Assembly: GCA_028023455.1 (NCBI GenBank)
Contig: JAQFVV010000022.1
Coordinates: 7,273,100 to 7,337,099, forward strand
Direction: 5' to 3'
DNA: 64,000 bases
From: Epiperipatus broadwayi
Lineage: Eukaryota; Onychophora; Udeonychophora; Euonychophora; Peripatidae
The notes beneath the pieces were generated by a model. The model was given only the letters and a program-made list of their open reading frames with translations, made no database searches and had not been told where the DNA came from. Shown one piece after another: positions 43,510-55,700 of the stretch; position 1 is the first letter of the stretch, and each line of letters starts with the position of its first letter. The translations under genes and the position numbers were made by a program.

Positions 43510-45660
43510 CTATTTAATGTGACAACAAAGAAGAATGGGGGAGGCTCGAAATGCTAAAATAATCTTTGTTTAAATTCAGCTTGTTGCCTTTAATTAAAAT
43601 TGTCAATCGCAATTAAGATCGAAAACAAATCGTTTATCAGTTGTTGTCGAATGATTTAAAATAGCTAAAAATTGTACTTCGAACCTTATCTGCATAAAAA
43701 CAAGTTGTTAATTAAATGTTGTTTGTAAAGGGGATTATAGAGATAGTGTATAAAAAGAGCCCATAAGACCTTTTAAAGTCAGTCAGTGATTTTCATTTGA
43801 TAAGTTAGTTACTTGATAAATCAGTTAGTTTACTTTCAGTTTTTAGTTAAGTTCAGAGGAGTTTTTAGTCAGTTGAGTTTAATTACTTTTAAGAAGCCAA
43901 CACAAGTTCTGCGTGATGAAGCGTGAATAGAGGAATCTTTTCACCTTTTTCTTATTCTCTCGAAGAACTGTCTACCAGCCATCAAAATTCCATCTGACCA
44001 GCCATACGAGATGACGTAGAATTGCCAACCTGCCTGCCTGCCGCTATGCTGATATCTTAGGTAAAATCATGTAATTTAGAGCTGCCTTAATACGAACATT
44101 CACGGGTGATTTATAATTTGTAGCTAAATTAATTCATAGATCTATTTATGATGTTTTGCTAGTTTTGCTCGTAAACTCTCTCTCTATAATCCTTTATTAA
44201 TACTTGTGTAATTCTAAATATACGTTGCTTTCACGCTTAAATTATGTTTATATAACTTTACGCGGTTCAATTAAATGTATACAATTTATTTTAATATATA
44301 TATATATTAATTTCTCTAATATGTCGGTATCAATCAATCTCGTGACTTTAATTAAATTCATTAGTAAAATTATATTCATTTGTTTATTTAAAATAGAAAT
44401 CGTTCGCTAGGTTGGTTGTATACCTAAAAGTATTTTATTGTGGATGCTTATTTTATTTTGTTGTTTAGTTGCCTTTATAAAAGATTGTGACACCTAATAT
44501 AAAATTCTACCTTTTCTTACCATCGCCCGAGAGGCTAATTCTTTAATTAATACATATATGGGAATCGAATTTAAATATAAATTTTATTAGCTTCATAATA
44601 TAAATAAAAGTTATTATTCATTATGATTTGTTAAATGACTCAGAATTGAAAACAGATTATTGCACAAGAGGTTAGACCCTTTCCAAACTTTAAGTAACAA
44701 TATAAAATTATATAAACGTTGCTGGCATACTTTTTCTTTATTCTGATATTTTATCTTTTCCATTTCTCGATTGTTTTGTCATTAGGGACGAGCCGGAAGC
44801 TCCCGCCCTACTTTTCAAAATCGTTCGTAATCAGGGATAATACTTCCCGTGGAACGTAAAGTTATGAGGTTTATGTGCTGCGAATGACAGCATATCCAGA
44901 TCCTGGGCTCTCAAACCCAGCCTTTCCTTCGATATCGCTCTGCCAGAATGCGCGGACATATCCAATCTAAGTTCATTTCAAATACTCTTTTAAAATGATA
45001 AAATATCCACAAATGCCATGAAGGCCAGATTTCTTTAATTGTATGCTAGTACCGTTACTCTTGTCTTTAATTTAATCACCGTCCACCTAATCTTAATAAG
45101 TCGCAATGATATGTTGAAGATAATGATTCATTTCGTAAAAGAAGAATACGTTCAGTTCATTGAATTAAAATGCTTTCTTTAAAAAAAACGTTATCGATTC
45201 CCAGAGACGTAAAATCAATTTGTATAATTATTTCTTATATCATGTAATCTCGTAAATAAAGCGCATTATTTGTTTCTTATTTCTAAAAGATGTCTTTGCC
45301 AAACAATGCGAATAAAAGTATAAATAATGGTTCTTCTAAGAAATACACGATTGAAATCATATATTTTGCCCGTTATCAAATAAATCATTTACTGTTAAAA
45401 CATCATGATCTTTTATATTTATTTTCGGCATCCATGATGTGTCGTAGCAAAAGTTTTCTTGAATTAGCTTATCAACTCCGCACAAGTTTTAAAACACTAT
45501 AAAATTGTATCTGTAAAATTGTATTTATTAAATGAGTGATAGAGGGGATTTTATACAACGAATTCCCAAGTTTTGTAAATAAATAATATTGTCCCAAGCG
45601 TGAAGCAATTTTGTAACATGTATATGCGTTTTCTACATTTATTAAATATATATAATTTCA
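43510..45660 (+). other. LTR-like island with TATA box
   Basis: Composition is richer in G and C than the flanks. A TATAAAAAGAG box lies near 43751, followed by a leader of repeated CAGTTAGTT-like words. A GC-rich block at 44780-44960 includes GACGAGCCGGAAGCTCCCGC. AATAAAs occur near 45254 and 45582. There are no long frames. It interrupts the A-rich tandem units on either side, so it is probably an inserted solo LTR, with ends not defined. Confidence 0.35.
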
Positions 45661-45779
45661 TGTAAATCCTGGTTTGTTTTTGAATTATTATTTTCTAGTT
45701 AATATTTAGAACTATTTTCTTTAGCTAAGAGCTTAGCATTAGTGCATAAATAACTATAATAAGTGTAATTCCTGGGCTA

Positions 45780-46030
45780 CTCCGACCTCGATCATCATCA
45801 TCAGTCTGATCTTATGCTCTACCGCTTTGCTTCTGGGCACGGATTTAAAATAATTTTACTGTGTCATTAGAATTGTTGTTCATTGGGTCAGAGATTCGAA
45901 GAATAGGCAAATAGGTTAGAATTCAGGATTGCTCCAGACCTGTGTATCTCGAGCATGATCGGATTCGAGGTACTTTTGCTTAGGATTTGAATCTTGTTAA
46001 ATGAGCATACTATTTTGACCGGTACAATAA
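45780..46030 (+). mobile_element. tRNA-derived SINE (family S2), copy 2
   Basis: It aligns with 23850-24030: CATTGGGT, AGATTCGAAGA, GAATTCAGGATTGCTCC, CTCGAGCATGATCGGATTCG, AGGTAC, then GTTAAATGAGCATACTATTT, TGACCGGTACAATA. A GC-richer head at 45780-45845 is extra. Confidence 0.55.
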
Positions 46031-46460
46031 ATAAAGGCAAAAAAAAAGTCGCCATATTTTGAAAAAAAAAAAACAAACTAAAGTTGAAAAAGTCAAAAGT
46101 TTGGATCTTATTTTAATTTTTTTGGGGGGAGGAGGGTGGATTGAAAAATACTTTGTAAAAGTTATTTTTTGTTTTTATTTTTGAAAAAAAAAATAATAAA
46201 AATTGATTTAAAAAATAAAAGTTAAGCCAAAAAAAAAATCGCCGTATAGCCAAAAAAGCCCCCCTAAAAATGAAATATTAAAGACGAAATTGAAAAAATT
46301 AAAGGGATCAAAAAAAGTCATCGTATTTTAAAAATCGCAGCCCAGTAATGTTGCATTGTATTAGTTTTTGACTGGCAACAATGTCATCAAGCAACAAAAC
46401 CCTGGCTAACTAATAAGTATCAAACATTTTTATAAAATTGCTTTAGAAAAATAAAATTAC

Positions 46461-46609
46461 CTCATCAATACCATCAGAATGACAATCATCTGCTCTGCTG
46501 ATAGGCAATTGATCGCCCAAAAAATATGCAAGCAATCTTTCAATTATTTTGCTTTCTCTATTGTCTTCATAACGAGAAACTCCAATGTCAAAAATAAGTC
46601 CGTGGTCAT
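46461..46609 (-). CDS. NCSTN: Nicastrin, exon two before the terminal exon
   Basis: The acceptor AG is at 46610-46611. The donor is GAG|GTAATT (plus strand ATAAAATTAC). The exon is 149 bp, entering in phase 1 (completing an Asp codon with the G of exon 55001-55088) and leaving in phase 0. It encodes DHGLIFDIGVSRYEDNRESK and IIERLLAYFLGDQLPI, then DDCHSDGIDE. The position fits the nicastrin stretch between 'LR..LGDGPLQHYI.VS' and the acidic region with a conserved Cys before 'Y.Y.W'. Identity to vertebrate sequence is low, so on its own it would be weak. The exact phases and the order of neighbouring exons make it convincing. Confidence 0.85.
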
Positions 46610-48265
46610 CTAAAACATAAAATAAAAACTACATATGTATTAACTACATTTGTTCATATACAATCTACTTAACTTTTATTAAATAATTCCTTAGAAAGAA
46701 AATTGATTCTTAGTGCTAATAAAAGTTGCATGTTATCTACATTAAGTAAAAATCAGTTTAATATAAAGTTTAAATGGCCCATTTATTATAATTAAATTAC
46801 ATGATATTAAGTATCAGAACATGAAAAGGGAAAATAAATTAATCATAATTTTCTTTTAAACATTCAACCTTTGTAAAATATATATCTATTTATCTTTGGT
46901 AAAAGACCCACAGTTTAATTCCTTTTAAAAAATGGTAACATTATATAATTTGAAGTCTGTTTATGACTTGATAATGATAGGAATGTCGATTTGGATTACA
47001 ACTAATGGTGATAGGTTTCTTTAAGAAATTAATTGCCAAAATTTTCTTAACTCTACTTACATAAATCTTCCAACATTTAATAGTTTCTTTGATCTATAAA
47101 TGATCAGTTTTGAAAATATCATACTAAAAGATAATCTAATTCATTAGAAGAGTTGGTGGTGAAGTCACAATGAGAGATGAAAAGATTCCATATTAATACA
47201 ATTACGAATGTGCCAGCAAAGCAGACTGAAATGAAATAGATGATACGATATTATAGTAAAATGCTATTACATGATCATAAGGAGCCAAGCCACATAATAA
47301 TCTTAATTCCTTAATCTGTTTGTTTTCTCTCTAACATTTAAAACAAAAAGGTAAGGTTCTCTTATCTAGCATCTACATTTTTTCTTTATAAAATATCTTT
47401 TAAAACAGATCATTCTAAAATTAATCTTTTATTATTATCTTGCAATTTCTCTCCCCCCCCCCCCATTCCAAATGATTAAATGGCCCTGTGTGGATTAGAA
47501 CAATAATAACATGGCAGACTAGAGCACAAGATATATGGATAGTGATTCAAGTTGATAATTCCAGACACTTGAACTTCATGTAAACCCCTGAGAAAAAGAC
47601 ATTCAATTACTAAAAATTACAATGTTATTATTGTAATAATATCATATTTAGAAATGAATTTAAGTTTATTACAGTTAAATCAAAATATTGATTGATAAAC
47701 TATGAATAAGTGAAGTAAAAAATAATAATAGTAAAATATAAAATATGCACTATTTACTAATAAAGTATATAGATATAAAGCATATCAAATTTATGGAAGA
47801 GGATAGATGTTCAAGACTTAACATATAAAAGAAAATGAGGGATATCCATACATATGTAGAAGTAAGAGAAACTATTCAAAGAAACACAGATTGATTGAAT
47901 TTTTTCAATCAGAAGCTGATCTACTTTGATAAATTGATAATTATAAATAAAGAGAAAATTGTGGAAAAAAAAAAATTAGACAACTTGGAAAGACAGAGAT
48001 ATAAGATGTATTAACAGGAGCAACATTTTCTAGGTTATTCTATAACTTTTCCTCCAAGTATATATTTTAAAAAAAGAATTAGGAGCCAAGACAAATTAAT
48101 TATAAATATTAAAATATAGGAATAAATAATAAAAATAAAGAAATAAAAAGGAATAAAATATAATATTATGTTATATAAAAATAAATAATACTTTAGGGCT
48201 GAAATGATTAGAATTGCTTTTATTTAAAAAGAAACAGCTTTTAAAGAATAGAAAAAGGATCGAAT
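46610..48265. other. AT-rich intronic sequence of nicastrin
   Basis: I saw no exon on the minus strand and no clear repeat. A 12-nt poly-C run lies at 47453-47464. Confidence 0.35.
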
Positions 48266-48345
48266 AAGTGGAAAGACAAAAAGGGAAGGTAAGTGGAAAG
48301 ACAAAAAGGGAAGGTAAGTGGAAAGACAAAAAGGGAAGGTAAGTG
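48266..48345 (+). repeat. 25-bp minisatellite, three perfect units
   Basis: The purine-rich unit AAGTGGAAAGACAAAAAGGG followed by AAGGT occurs at 48266, 48291 and 48316 with no mismatch, then five more bases. The minus-strand frame over it is a by-product. Confidence 0.95.
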
Positions 48346-48774
48346 TAAGTTGTAGTAAGATAAAGTGGAAAATGTGAAATATAGTATATAAATATATAAT
48401 GTGAAGTTATAATTAGAGAGAGACAATTTATATTGTTGGGTTATTCAGAAGAGAAATTTGAACGAAGGATAATCTATTGATGTACACACAAGATTTTAAG
48501 ATGGAAAAGATAAACAAAAGAGTATAAAGTAATTGAAATTATAAAGATTATGTTGGAAAAATAGTATTAAATATTATTAATATTTTATATCACCGAGAAT
48601 CTCTTATTAGACTGTCAATATAATTACATTTCTCTACAAATTTATCGTTCAATTATTATCTTGTCTAGTCATGATTGTGAGGGTAAAATCAATTCACAGA
48701 TGATCTTGACCTGAAGTTATTCTCAACAATACTTCTAATGTGAATGCTGTTATTTCACAAATATTTGTTATAAT

Positions 48775-49310
48775 CAGAGGGGATCCGAACTCAGACTTCC
48801 AAACTCCCTTTAGTCACCCACTTCATCCTATGCAACCAATACACCCAACCACATACATACAAAAAGAAAGATGATCTTCAAATATATGCATTTTGTGTTC
48901 AACCAGCACTCATCAGTTGGTCCCGATCATCATCTCCCACAAACATGTATAATCAGTGCTCGGTATTGGCAAACAAGGACTATGAACATGCCATCATCAG
49001 ATTTTCAATGCTATGGATGGCTGAAGAGTTGGATAGTGAAAAATATTGAAGCCTATCCATTATAGATTGAAGATTTGCTATCTTAGTATAAACTGAGCAC
49101 TGATTATATATATGTGGGAGATGCTGATCGGGACCAACTGATGAATGCTGGTTGAGCACAAAATGCATATATTTAAAGATCATTTATCTTTTTTTTGCAT
49201 GTAGTAGTTGTGTGTATTGGTTGTATAGGATCGAGTGGATGACTAAAGGGAGCTTGGAAGTTCTGGGTTCGGATTCCCTCCGATTACATCTGGCTTAAAA
49301 ATATATATAC
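48775..49310. mobile_element. Foldback family F with tRNA-B-box-like ends
   Basis: The arms (48775 to about 49030 and about 49040-49310) are reverse complements: GATCCGAACTCAGACTTCCA, CATCAGTTGGTCCCGATCAT on one side and their mirrors on the other. The right end reads GAAGTTCTGGGTTCGGATTC CC, close to a tRNA B-box (GGTTCGANTCC). The left end is its mirror. Confidence 0.8.
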
Positions 49311-51779
49311 CATACTTGCATTTAAATATCAGTTATATAATTTTGTGTAAGACATCTGTTTAAAAATTATTAATGAAAAACATTTATTGATAGATATATT
49401 TACAAAAATTTGCTTTTCTACATTTTTGGTTCAAAGATTGAAATAACCAGACCAAATGAATGTACTAAGATAACTGATTAAAGAATATATCATTTCAGAG
49501 GCAACAAAATATATTATTGCACAAAATGGCAACATTCCTAGGGCTGGCCTGAAAATGAGACCAAGTAAGATTGGCTAAAAGAAAACAGATATGGTTTTTA
49601 ATTTACTAAATGAGTATACCATTTATGCACTGAAGAATTGAGACAAGGCTTTCATTAATCATTCAACACTTTCTTTTTAATAGAGTAATAAAACTTTGTA
49701 ATGATTTAAAAAAAAACATTTGCAAATCAAAGTGCATAGAAATAGGAATTATTTCAAATGCCACGGAATTAGAATCTTTTGATATATTAAAAATGTTTTC
49801 ATTTATGTTAAATTAAATTTTCAGTGTTCCTTTTATTCGCAATGATCAAATATACCATTGCAAAAATCTTTTAGAAATAAAAGATACAAATAACTGGCCA
49901 CAATGCTGACACTATCCATGGCTTTAATATATTTCATATAGGAAGATCTTAAAAGCAGAAATTCTTCAAATATGATATTTATAAAATGAATAATTAAAAA
50001 AGTTCCAACATTTTCTTATAGCAATAACTAATAATCTTAATATAAAGATTGAATGTTATTTTTTCTGCTCTATATTTATATTTACTTATTGTTTTTGATC
50101 TATCCATTCAGAATGGTCTCTTCTTAGATAATATTTTTTTCTATTTTATTTTTTTTTAACTATGTACATATAACACAATTATTTTTGGTATAATCTTATC
50201 TTCTACAGAATTAAAGTTCTTGTGGAGACCTTTGCTAATGGTGGGATTAGTCAAATTTATATCAATATTTATTTTAATTGTTTATTATTTCTAAAATTAG
50301 TTTCATCAACTTAACTTGAAGTATATTGTCTCTGATAAAGATTTTTCAATATTATTATGGCTGCCCATTTTCCCACTTTTCCCAGCAGTAGATGAATGCT
50401 TATTACTGGAATCTGAAATTTATATGTATCGCCAGCTATCTAATTTCCCTTGATGAAAATAGCTTTATATTCACTGCTAGTTATTATTATTTTTGAATAA
50501 ATATCTAAATCTAAGTAAATGCATCTAAATACAATTTATAGTTCTTCCTGTTTCTGCAATTCCAAGATGTACCATAATGATATTAAAAATTAATAATCAT
50601 CTGAAGGTTTGTCATAATGACATTTTACTTCTAATTATATTTGTGATTATTTCATCATGTTAAATGTTTTTATTTGTACTTATGTTTCAATATTAGATTC
50701 AGTGAGTCCAAAAAAAGAAAACATTTATTCCTTGTTGGGAAGTACTCTTGCATTAAAACCATTAAAAGACCTAATTTATCTTTTTTGGAGACTTCAGACA
50801 ATAAACAGTTACACAAAAAATGGATGGCAGGCATTGAATTTTTGCATACCACATAAATTGATTATAATAAACACTTTGTTTAAATGGAATAATTGCTATA
50901 AAAAATTGGAAATATTCAAGATGGATTACGTTATAAGTTGCAATCAGAATGAGTAAAAAAAAAAAAAAAAAAAATTAAAGGAGCAGTTATAAATACATGT
51001 TGTTGGAGAGATAGATTTAGTATGATCAATGTTAAAATGGTAGGGGCATAAAAAACTAAACCTTATCAAGACATATGAATAAATAATTTAATGTTTGTTC
51101 TTTAGGAGTGCCAATGTTATTAAAGTATGGAATTTTCTTAAAAAGCATATCATGGATACGAGCAGTTAGGGTTAATTAAAATAAAAAATTTTGATTGGTT
51201 TGACTTAATTAAATAAATATAAAGTAAAAACAACTTTTTCTGCTTGGCTGAATAATGGAGCTTCATAAAAATTTAATGGCTGAAGCTTAATGTTTAATAA
51301 AAAGACTTTAGAAAAAATGATGGATTGAAAATGCTTTTTAATATTAGGATATAAACTTGACAAGTGATATCGTTCTTCTATAAAATCATTTGATAATAAG
51401 ATTTTATGTGATATTAATAATATTTTGAACAAATAAAAAGAATACTTTGATCATGTTTTGAAAATAATGATACAAGAATTCAAAAGACTGCATTTAATGA
51501 CATATCCTTCTTTGTCGACTCAGATTTTGAGATCTTTTTAATCTTCAAAATGAAAAGAAGTGTTTGTGATTCGAGATGAAAATGTAAAATATGGTAGTGA
51601 CATGTTAGCTTCAAAACTATTGTAATTTTTTAGAATTATATGAAAGCATGAAGTTGCAGAAGTGATTTTAAAAGTATTCCTATTGCTTAAATTTATAAAA
51701 ATAGAATGATAAAATAGATAAGAATTATTATGATACATTATAGTTGCATAGCACAATGATAATATTCTGAAGAACTTTA
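49311..51779. other. AT-rich intronic sequence of nicastrin, no gene recognised
   Basis: Overlapping frames at 50657-50956 (plus) and 51205-51756 (minus) are longer than most here but show no motif I recognise. They may belong to the decayed 5' part of the LINE that follows. Confidence 0.3.
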
Positions 51780-53070
51780 TTGGATAAGTTACTTCGAATC
51801 ATGGATGAGTGGTTATCAAAACTTTGCTGCTGTTCAGAGAATCAAGAAAAGATGTGATATTTATATTGATTTCATCAATTTGGTTGAGATTTCTGATTCA
51901 GTTAATTAAGAAAATTTACAGTCACAATGAAAATAGTTGGTTGTTACTCTATTACACATGATGGAATGAGAGAAAGCATTATTATAGATGATGTGAGGCA
52001 CTTCAAACAAAAGGTAGTTTTAAACAGAAATATTATATTAGTTCCAGTTTTTAGTTTTTCACATTTATGAAAGTGGTAAACTTTTTAATTTAAACTGATT
52101 AAGAAGTAAAAACAAAAATTTCATTTTCGCTATTAGATAAGGAGTATCTTGATAACTGTGTTATTCCTATCAATTCAAAAGATGATTTGACTTTAATGTT
52201 TGGAAAGCAATGCATAAAGGATCAAGTTTAATAATTAATGTTCACAAAAGTTCAAGCGCATTATCAATCAGTGATTGGGGAAGGGGGGGATCTTTAGAAA
52301 CTTTTGGAGTGGATAACATCAGCTAAAGCATTTGGATTAGTTTAAATATTTTGGTATCTTTTTAGATAGAGAGACAGATTTGATGTTGAGGTATAACATA
52401 GACTCCAATGCTTCATTGCTCAAGAGTTCATAAGAAGTTCATGCACGGGAAGTGACATAACCAGGCTGCAATCCATTTGGGCTTCAGAATCTGCCATTCT
52501 ACCACTACACCAAACTACATAGGATAACATAAGCATATATATTCTGCCAAATTTATTGTAAGGAAACAAAACAAGAAGCCCTTAATGATTACATGTAAGC
52601 ACTCGAAAAAGTTCATGTAAGGATGCTCACTAATATTGTAAGATCATAGTAATCAGAACTTTCTTCTGTGAGATGTGATAGAAATGAATCTATACGGTAA
52701 GAGATCATCATTAAATTTGGCACGTGAAGCAAAAGAATAACTGATTTCTAAAAAAATGTAATTTATGGCAAACTTAAGCATGATTATCATATACGAGGTA
52801 GATAATGCAAAACATTATAAAGATCGTCTTAAAGATATTCTAAAAAGATGCAATGTATAATGCTTTCAATGGAAGAATATGGCTGAAGATAAAATACATA
52901 GAAAACTACAATTAGGCAAAATGTTGAAATTTTCAAAAAAAGCTGCAAAAAACCCCATTAAATAACGGCATTGTAAGACATCAGACTAATCTGCAATAGC
53001 ATGTGGAGTAAGCATACAAACTGGTGATTTGCAGACATGGGTTTACATAGTCATCATAAAACTAAAAAAA
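51780..53070 (+). mobile_element. Degenerate LINE, late RT and C-terminal region
   Basis: Fragments on the + strand: LDNCVIPINSKDDLTLMFGK near 52150 (equivalent of the 'ADD.AL.A' palm block, with N and C changes); FKYFGIFLDRETDLMLRYN near 52345 ('F.YLGS'); and, after a SINE insertion, HYKDRLKDILKRCNV and FQWKNMAEDKIHRKLQL near 52815-52920. The last fits the C-terminal 'RYKD.LK.SLK...I....WE..A.DR..WR' block. A Cys/His tail may follow. There are many stops. Confidence 0.65.
52405..52525 (-). mobile_element. tRNA-derived SINE (family S1), uninterrupted copy
   Basis: TTGCTCAAGAGTTCATAAGA through ATCTGCCATTCTACCACTAC to CTACATAGGA aligns along its whole length with the split copy at 4830-4878/5788-5880. 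On the minus strand TAGTTTGGTGTAGTGGTAGA is an A-box-like head. It interrupts the LINE relic. Confidence 0.65.
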
Positions 53071-54318
53071 AAAAAATCTAAAGTGAGTGGGGAATGGGTG
53101 AATTCTTGATAAAATATAAAATATATAATGAAGGTTTTAAAAGAGTTGGAGGAAAAAAAGAAAGAAAATAAGAATAAAAAAAAAAAGTTTTAAAAAAAAA
53201 AGGATGTTTGATTTTTATATTTATTTTTAAGGAAGTATTAATTTAAAAAAAAAAGAAGGGAAAAGATGTGTATATAATTATATCTATCTTTTTCTTGATC
53301 TTTCTCCATTTCTCTCTTTTTTGAACAGAACATCATAAGATGCCAAATATACTATTTAAGTGCAAACATATTAATCGTTCAAAGATTGATATGTAGAAAT
53401 TTATATATAATCACCACAAAAATCATCTTTATCTTTTTGTTTCCTTTCTCCATTTCTCTCTCTCTTTTTCGGGATTATGATGGCCACATTTATTTATGAG
53501 AAGTTTCTAATGAAGAGTTGGTTTACATTTTTATAAACATGATAGTATAAACAATAAATGTGCATTCCTAATACAATGATAAAAGTTTAAGAAATATTTT
53601 AAATTGAAATAAACATACATACACAAATTAAAAACTAAAAAACATATACTGATTAATAAGTAACTATTAAACACTAACATTATAAAGTAGATAGATTTTT
53701 AACCTTTCATTAATGTATTGCAGATTCACATTTTACTTTTAATTTTTTAGTTTTAGTAAGCTACTGATATATATATTATGCATAAAAAATAAGTCATTTA
53801 TTATAAAGTTTCAATATTAATCCATTTAAAGCTAGAAAAAACATAAACTTAGTCAAAGAGATGTGGGATCAATTCTTCATTAGCTGAATCATAAAGTGAT
53901 TATATTTTTTCTTTATAATGCACACAATGAATATCAGATTTGAAACTCAGATCATAGTCAAAGCAGGCTCGTATATTATGCTACAAAGTCTTTTTACTTA
54001 AAACTACAGTAACTAAACATGTTTTATTTTAAAAATTCTTGGAAAATATTTTAAATTGAAATATTCAGAAATGAGTTAAAACAACTCAAAATATGCTCAT
54101 TAGCAAATATTTAAATAGTTAATATTCCTAACATGCATTAACACATTAAATATATTAAATATATACATCTGACTTTGGCTAAAATTCACTTTGCATAAGT
54201 TGAAGTTGGACTTTCTCACCTTTAACCATAATGCAAAACATGTAAATATTTTTTTTGTAAGTGAAAATAAGGATTAAAATATACCATTAGAGATGATAAA
54301 TCATGAACAGGTCTCTAT
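53071..54318. other. A/T-homopolymer-rich intronic sequence
   Basis: Long A-runs (53060-53260) and two CTCTCTCTTTTT-like pyrimidine tracts occur. No gene. Confidence 0.35.
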
Positions 54319-54538
54319 TCTAATGCCATCTATATTTGAGTAATCAATGATTATCAAATAGTAGTGCACATATAATTCCCATTCCTAGATTGGTTTCTGG
54401 CTTAGGCTTTTATCAATATGGCTTAGGATTCAATGCACAAAGTAAAGCTAAAAACTGATAGGGGGATTTAAATATGCATTACCATCTAATAATTACTGAT
54501 TACTCAAGTTTAATATAGATGGCACTATGATAAATTGT
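54319..54538. repeat. Small foldback, third subfamily of the P-like repeats
   Basis: TGCCATCTATATTTGAGTAA and following mirrors TTGAGTAATCAGTAATTATT with TATAGATGGCACTA read back. The order 'TAATCAATGATTATC..., GGTTTCTGGCTTAGGCTTTT' parallels the family P core (AATCAATGGATGCC..., GTTTCTGGCTTGTGGCC). The arms are about 90 bp. Confidence 0.5.
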
Positions 54539-55000
54539 TTCTCTTATTTTATTACATATTGTGTCAACTAAAGAAATGATTTTTTATTATTATTATTGGA
54601 GATGTGTGCTCGGAATTGATTTGAACATCATCTTTTTAAAATGTTTTGCATTTTATATATGCTGAAAATTTTTTTACTACAAGTAGGATTTACAAAAATA
54701 GAGTCTTCCTATATAAAAAATGATTACTAAAAAAAAGTGTGTGTGTAAAAAAATCCTGTCATCCCTACTCTCATATAAATTTTGATGTTAATTTTTCGAC
54801 ACCATATTTTTCATTCATATAAACAAAAAAAAATTGTTATTAAATATAAGTTTTAAAAAAATATGACATTCTGCTAGATAAAATCTCTTTATTAGTATGT
54901 ATAAAAAAAGACAAAAACAAAGAATATATAATTAAATCTAGAAATATTTACAAGACATCAAGTTAAAAGTAACTGCTTAAATAAAAAAAAAATTACACAC

Positions 55001-55088
55001 CTAATTGATAAGCCAGCTGGCCACTTGAGACAGCTTGGAAAATAGAGCATCTGCTTTTAATTAGAAAACAGTACAAAAGATGAACCAC
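55001..55088 (-). CDS. NCSTN: Nicastrin, exon three before the terminal exon
   Basis: The acceptor is TTTAATTTAG at 55089 and above. The donor GTGTGT follows (plus strand ACACAC before 55001). The 88-bp exon enters in phase 0 and leaves in phase 1. It encodes VVHLLYCFLIKSRCSIFQAV followed by SSGQLAYQL. This matches the nicastrin ectodomain segment 'V..LLYGFL.....SWF.......L..YLG', with the LLY-FLIK core exact apart from Gly to Cys. Exons encoding the signal peptide, the peptidase-like lobe and DYIGS region must lie beyond 64000, making the upstream intron at least 8.9 kb. Confidence 0.88.
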
Positions 55089-55614
55089 CTAAATTAAAAG
55101 ACAAAATGTACATTTTAATGTTTCCGAATTAAAAATACAAATATGTATATTTATTTAGAAAATCAAATTGGGTGGCATAAAAATATTTGGTTTTATTAAT
55201 ATATAAAAAAATTCTAATTATATATAACACAAAATTCAAAAACTGTTTAGTTATATAAATTTATACAATTTTTTGACCATCAGCCTTTAAACATAATATA
55301 TAAAAGAAAAACTAACTAAGCATCTGGCTATTAAAGGCCTCGGTGCACAGATATTAATTCAACTAGACATGTGATCCCAGAAAGGTTCCAGGTAAAATGT
55401 AATCAAAGAATGAAATGATTATTTTCAATCGAAACAAAAAAAAAAAATTGTTCCCAATCTAGCTTCTGTAAACATTCTAATATTAAGGAATAACAACAAA
55501 CTCATATCAACTTGCATCAATCAAATAGAAGTCTAAATGACATTCTATAGTTATTAACATTTTGACTATAATTTTAAAAAAAAATAAAGCAACTATCTTC
55601 CATATACTCAATTC

Positions 55615-55700
55615 ATTGCCCTGCATGGCTTAGCATAGTGGTAACATGACTGAATCAAGAATTAAAGATCAGGATCAGAACTTCACTATTATTGGTGTCT
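55615..55700 (+). mobile_element. tRNA-derived SINE fragment (family S1)
   Basis: GCATGGCTTAGCATAGTGGT has A-box spacing and matches the head at 26130-26155 (minus). It is followed by GACTGAATCAAGAATTAAAG. Confidence 0.45.

Larger units (their letters stand above)
41958..46424. mobile_element. Composite element with 53-bp terminal inverted repeats
   Basis: TTTGGTACTTATTACTTAGC at 41958 is mirrored by TTTGATACTTATTAGTTAGC read back from 46424. Both inverted repeats continue to GGCATTGTTGCCAGT or GACATTGTTGCCAGT. Inside lie a 9-bp hairpin (42052-42084), a foldback (42280-42693), A-rich tandem units on both sides (42707-43140, 46030-46330) and an LTR-like island plus SINE between them. No transposase was found. 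I could not resolve a target duplication, so a chance pair of inverted MITEs remains possible. It lies in a nicastrin intron. Confidence 0.55.

Noticed and set aside
50657-50956. 99-residue frame
   Set aside because: It overlaps frames of similar length on the other strand and in another phase, and contains no recognisable domain.
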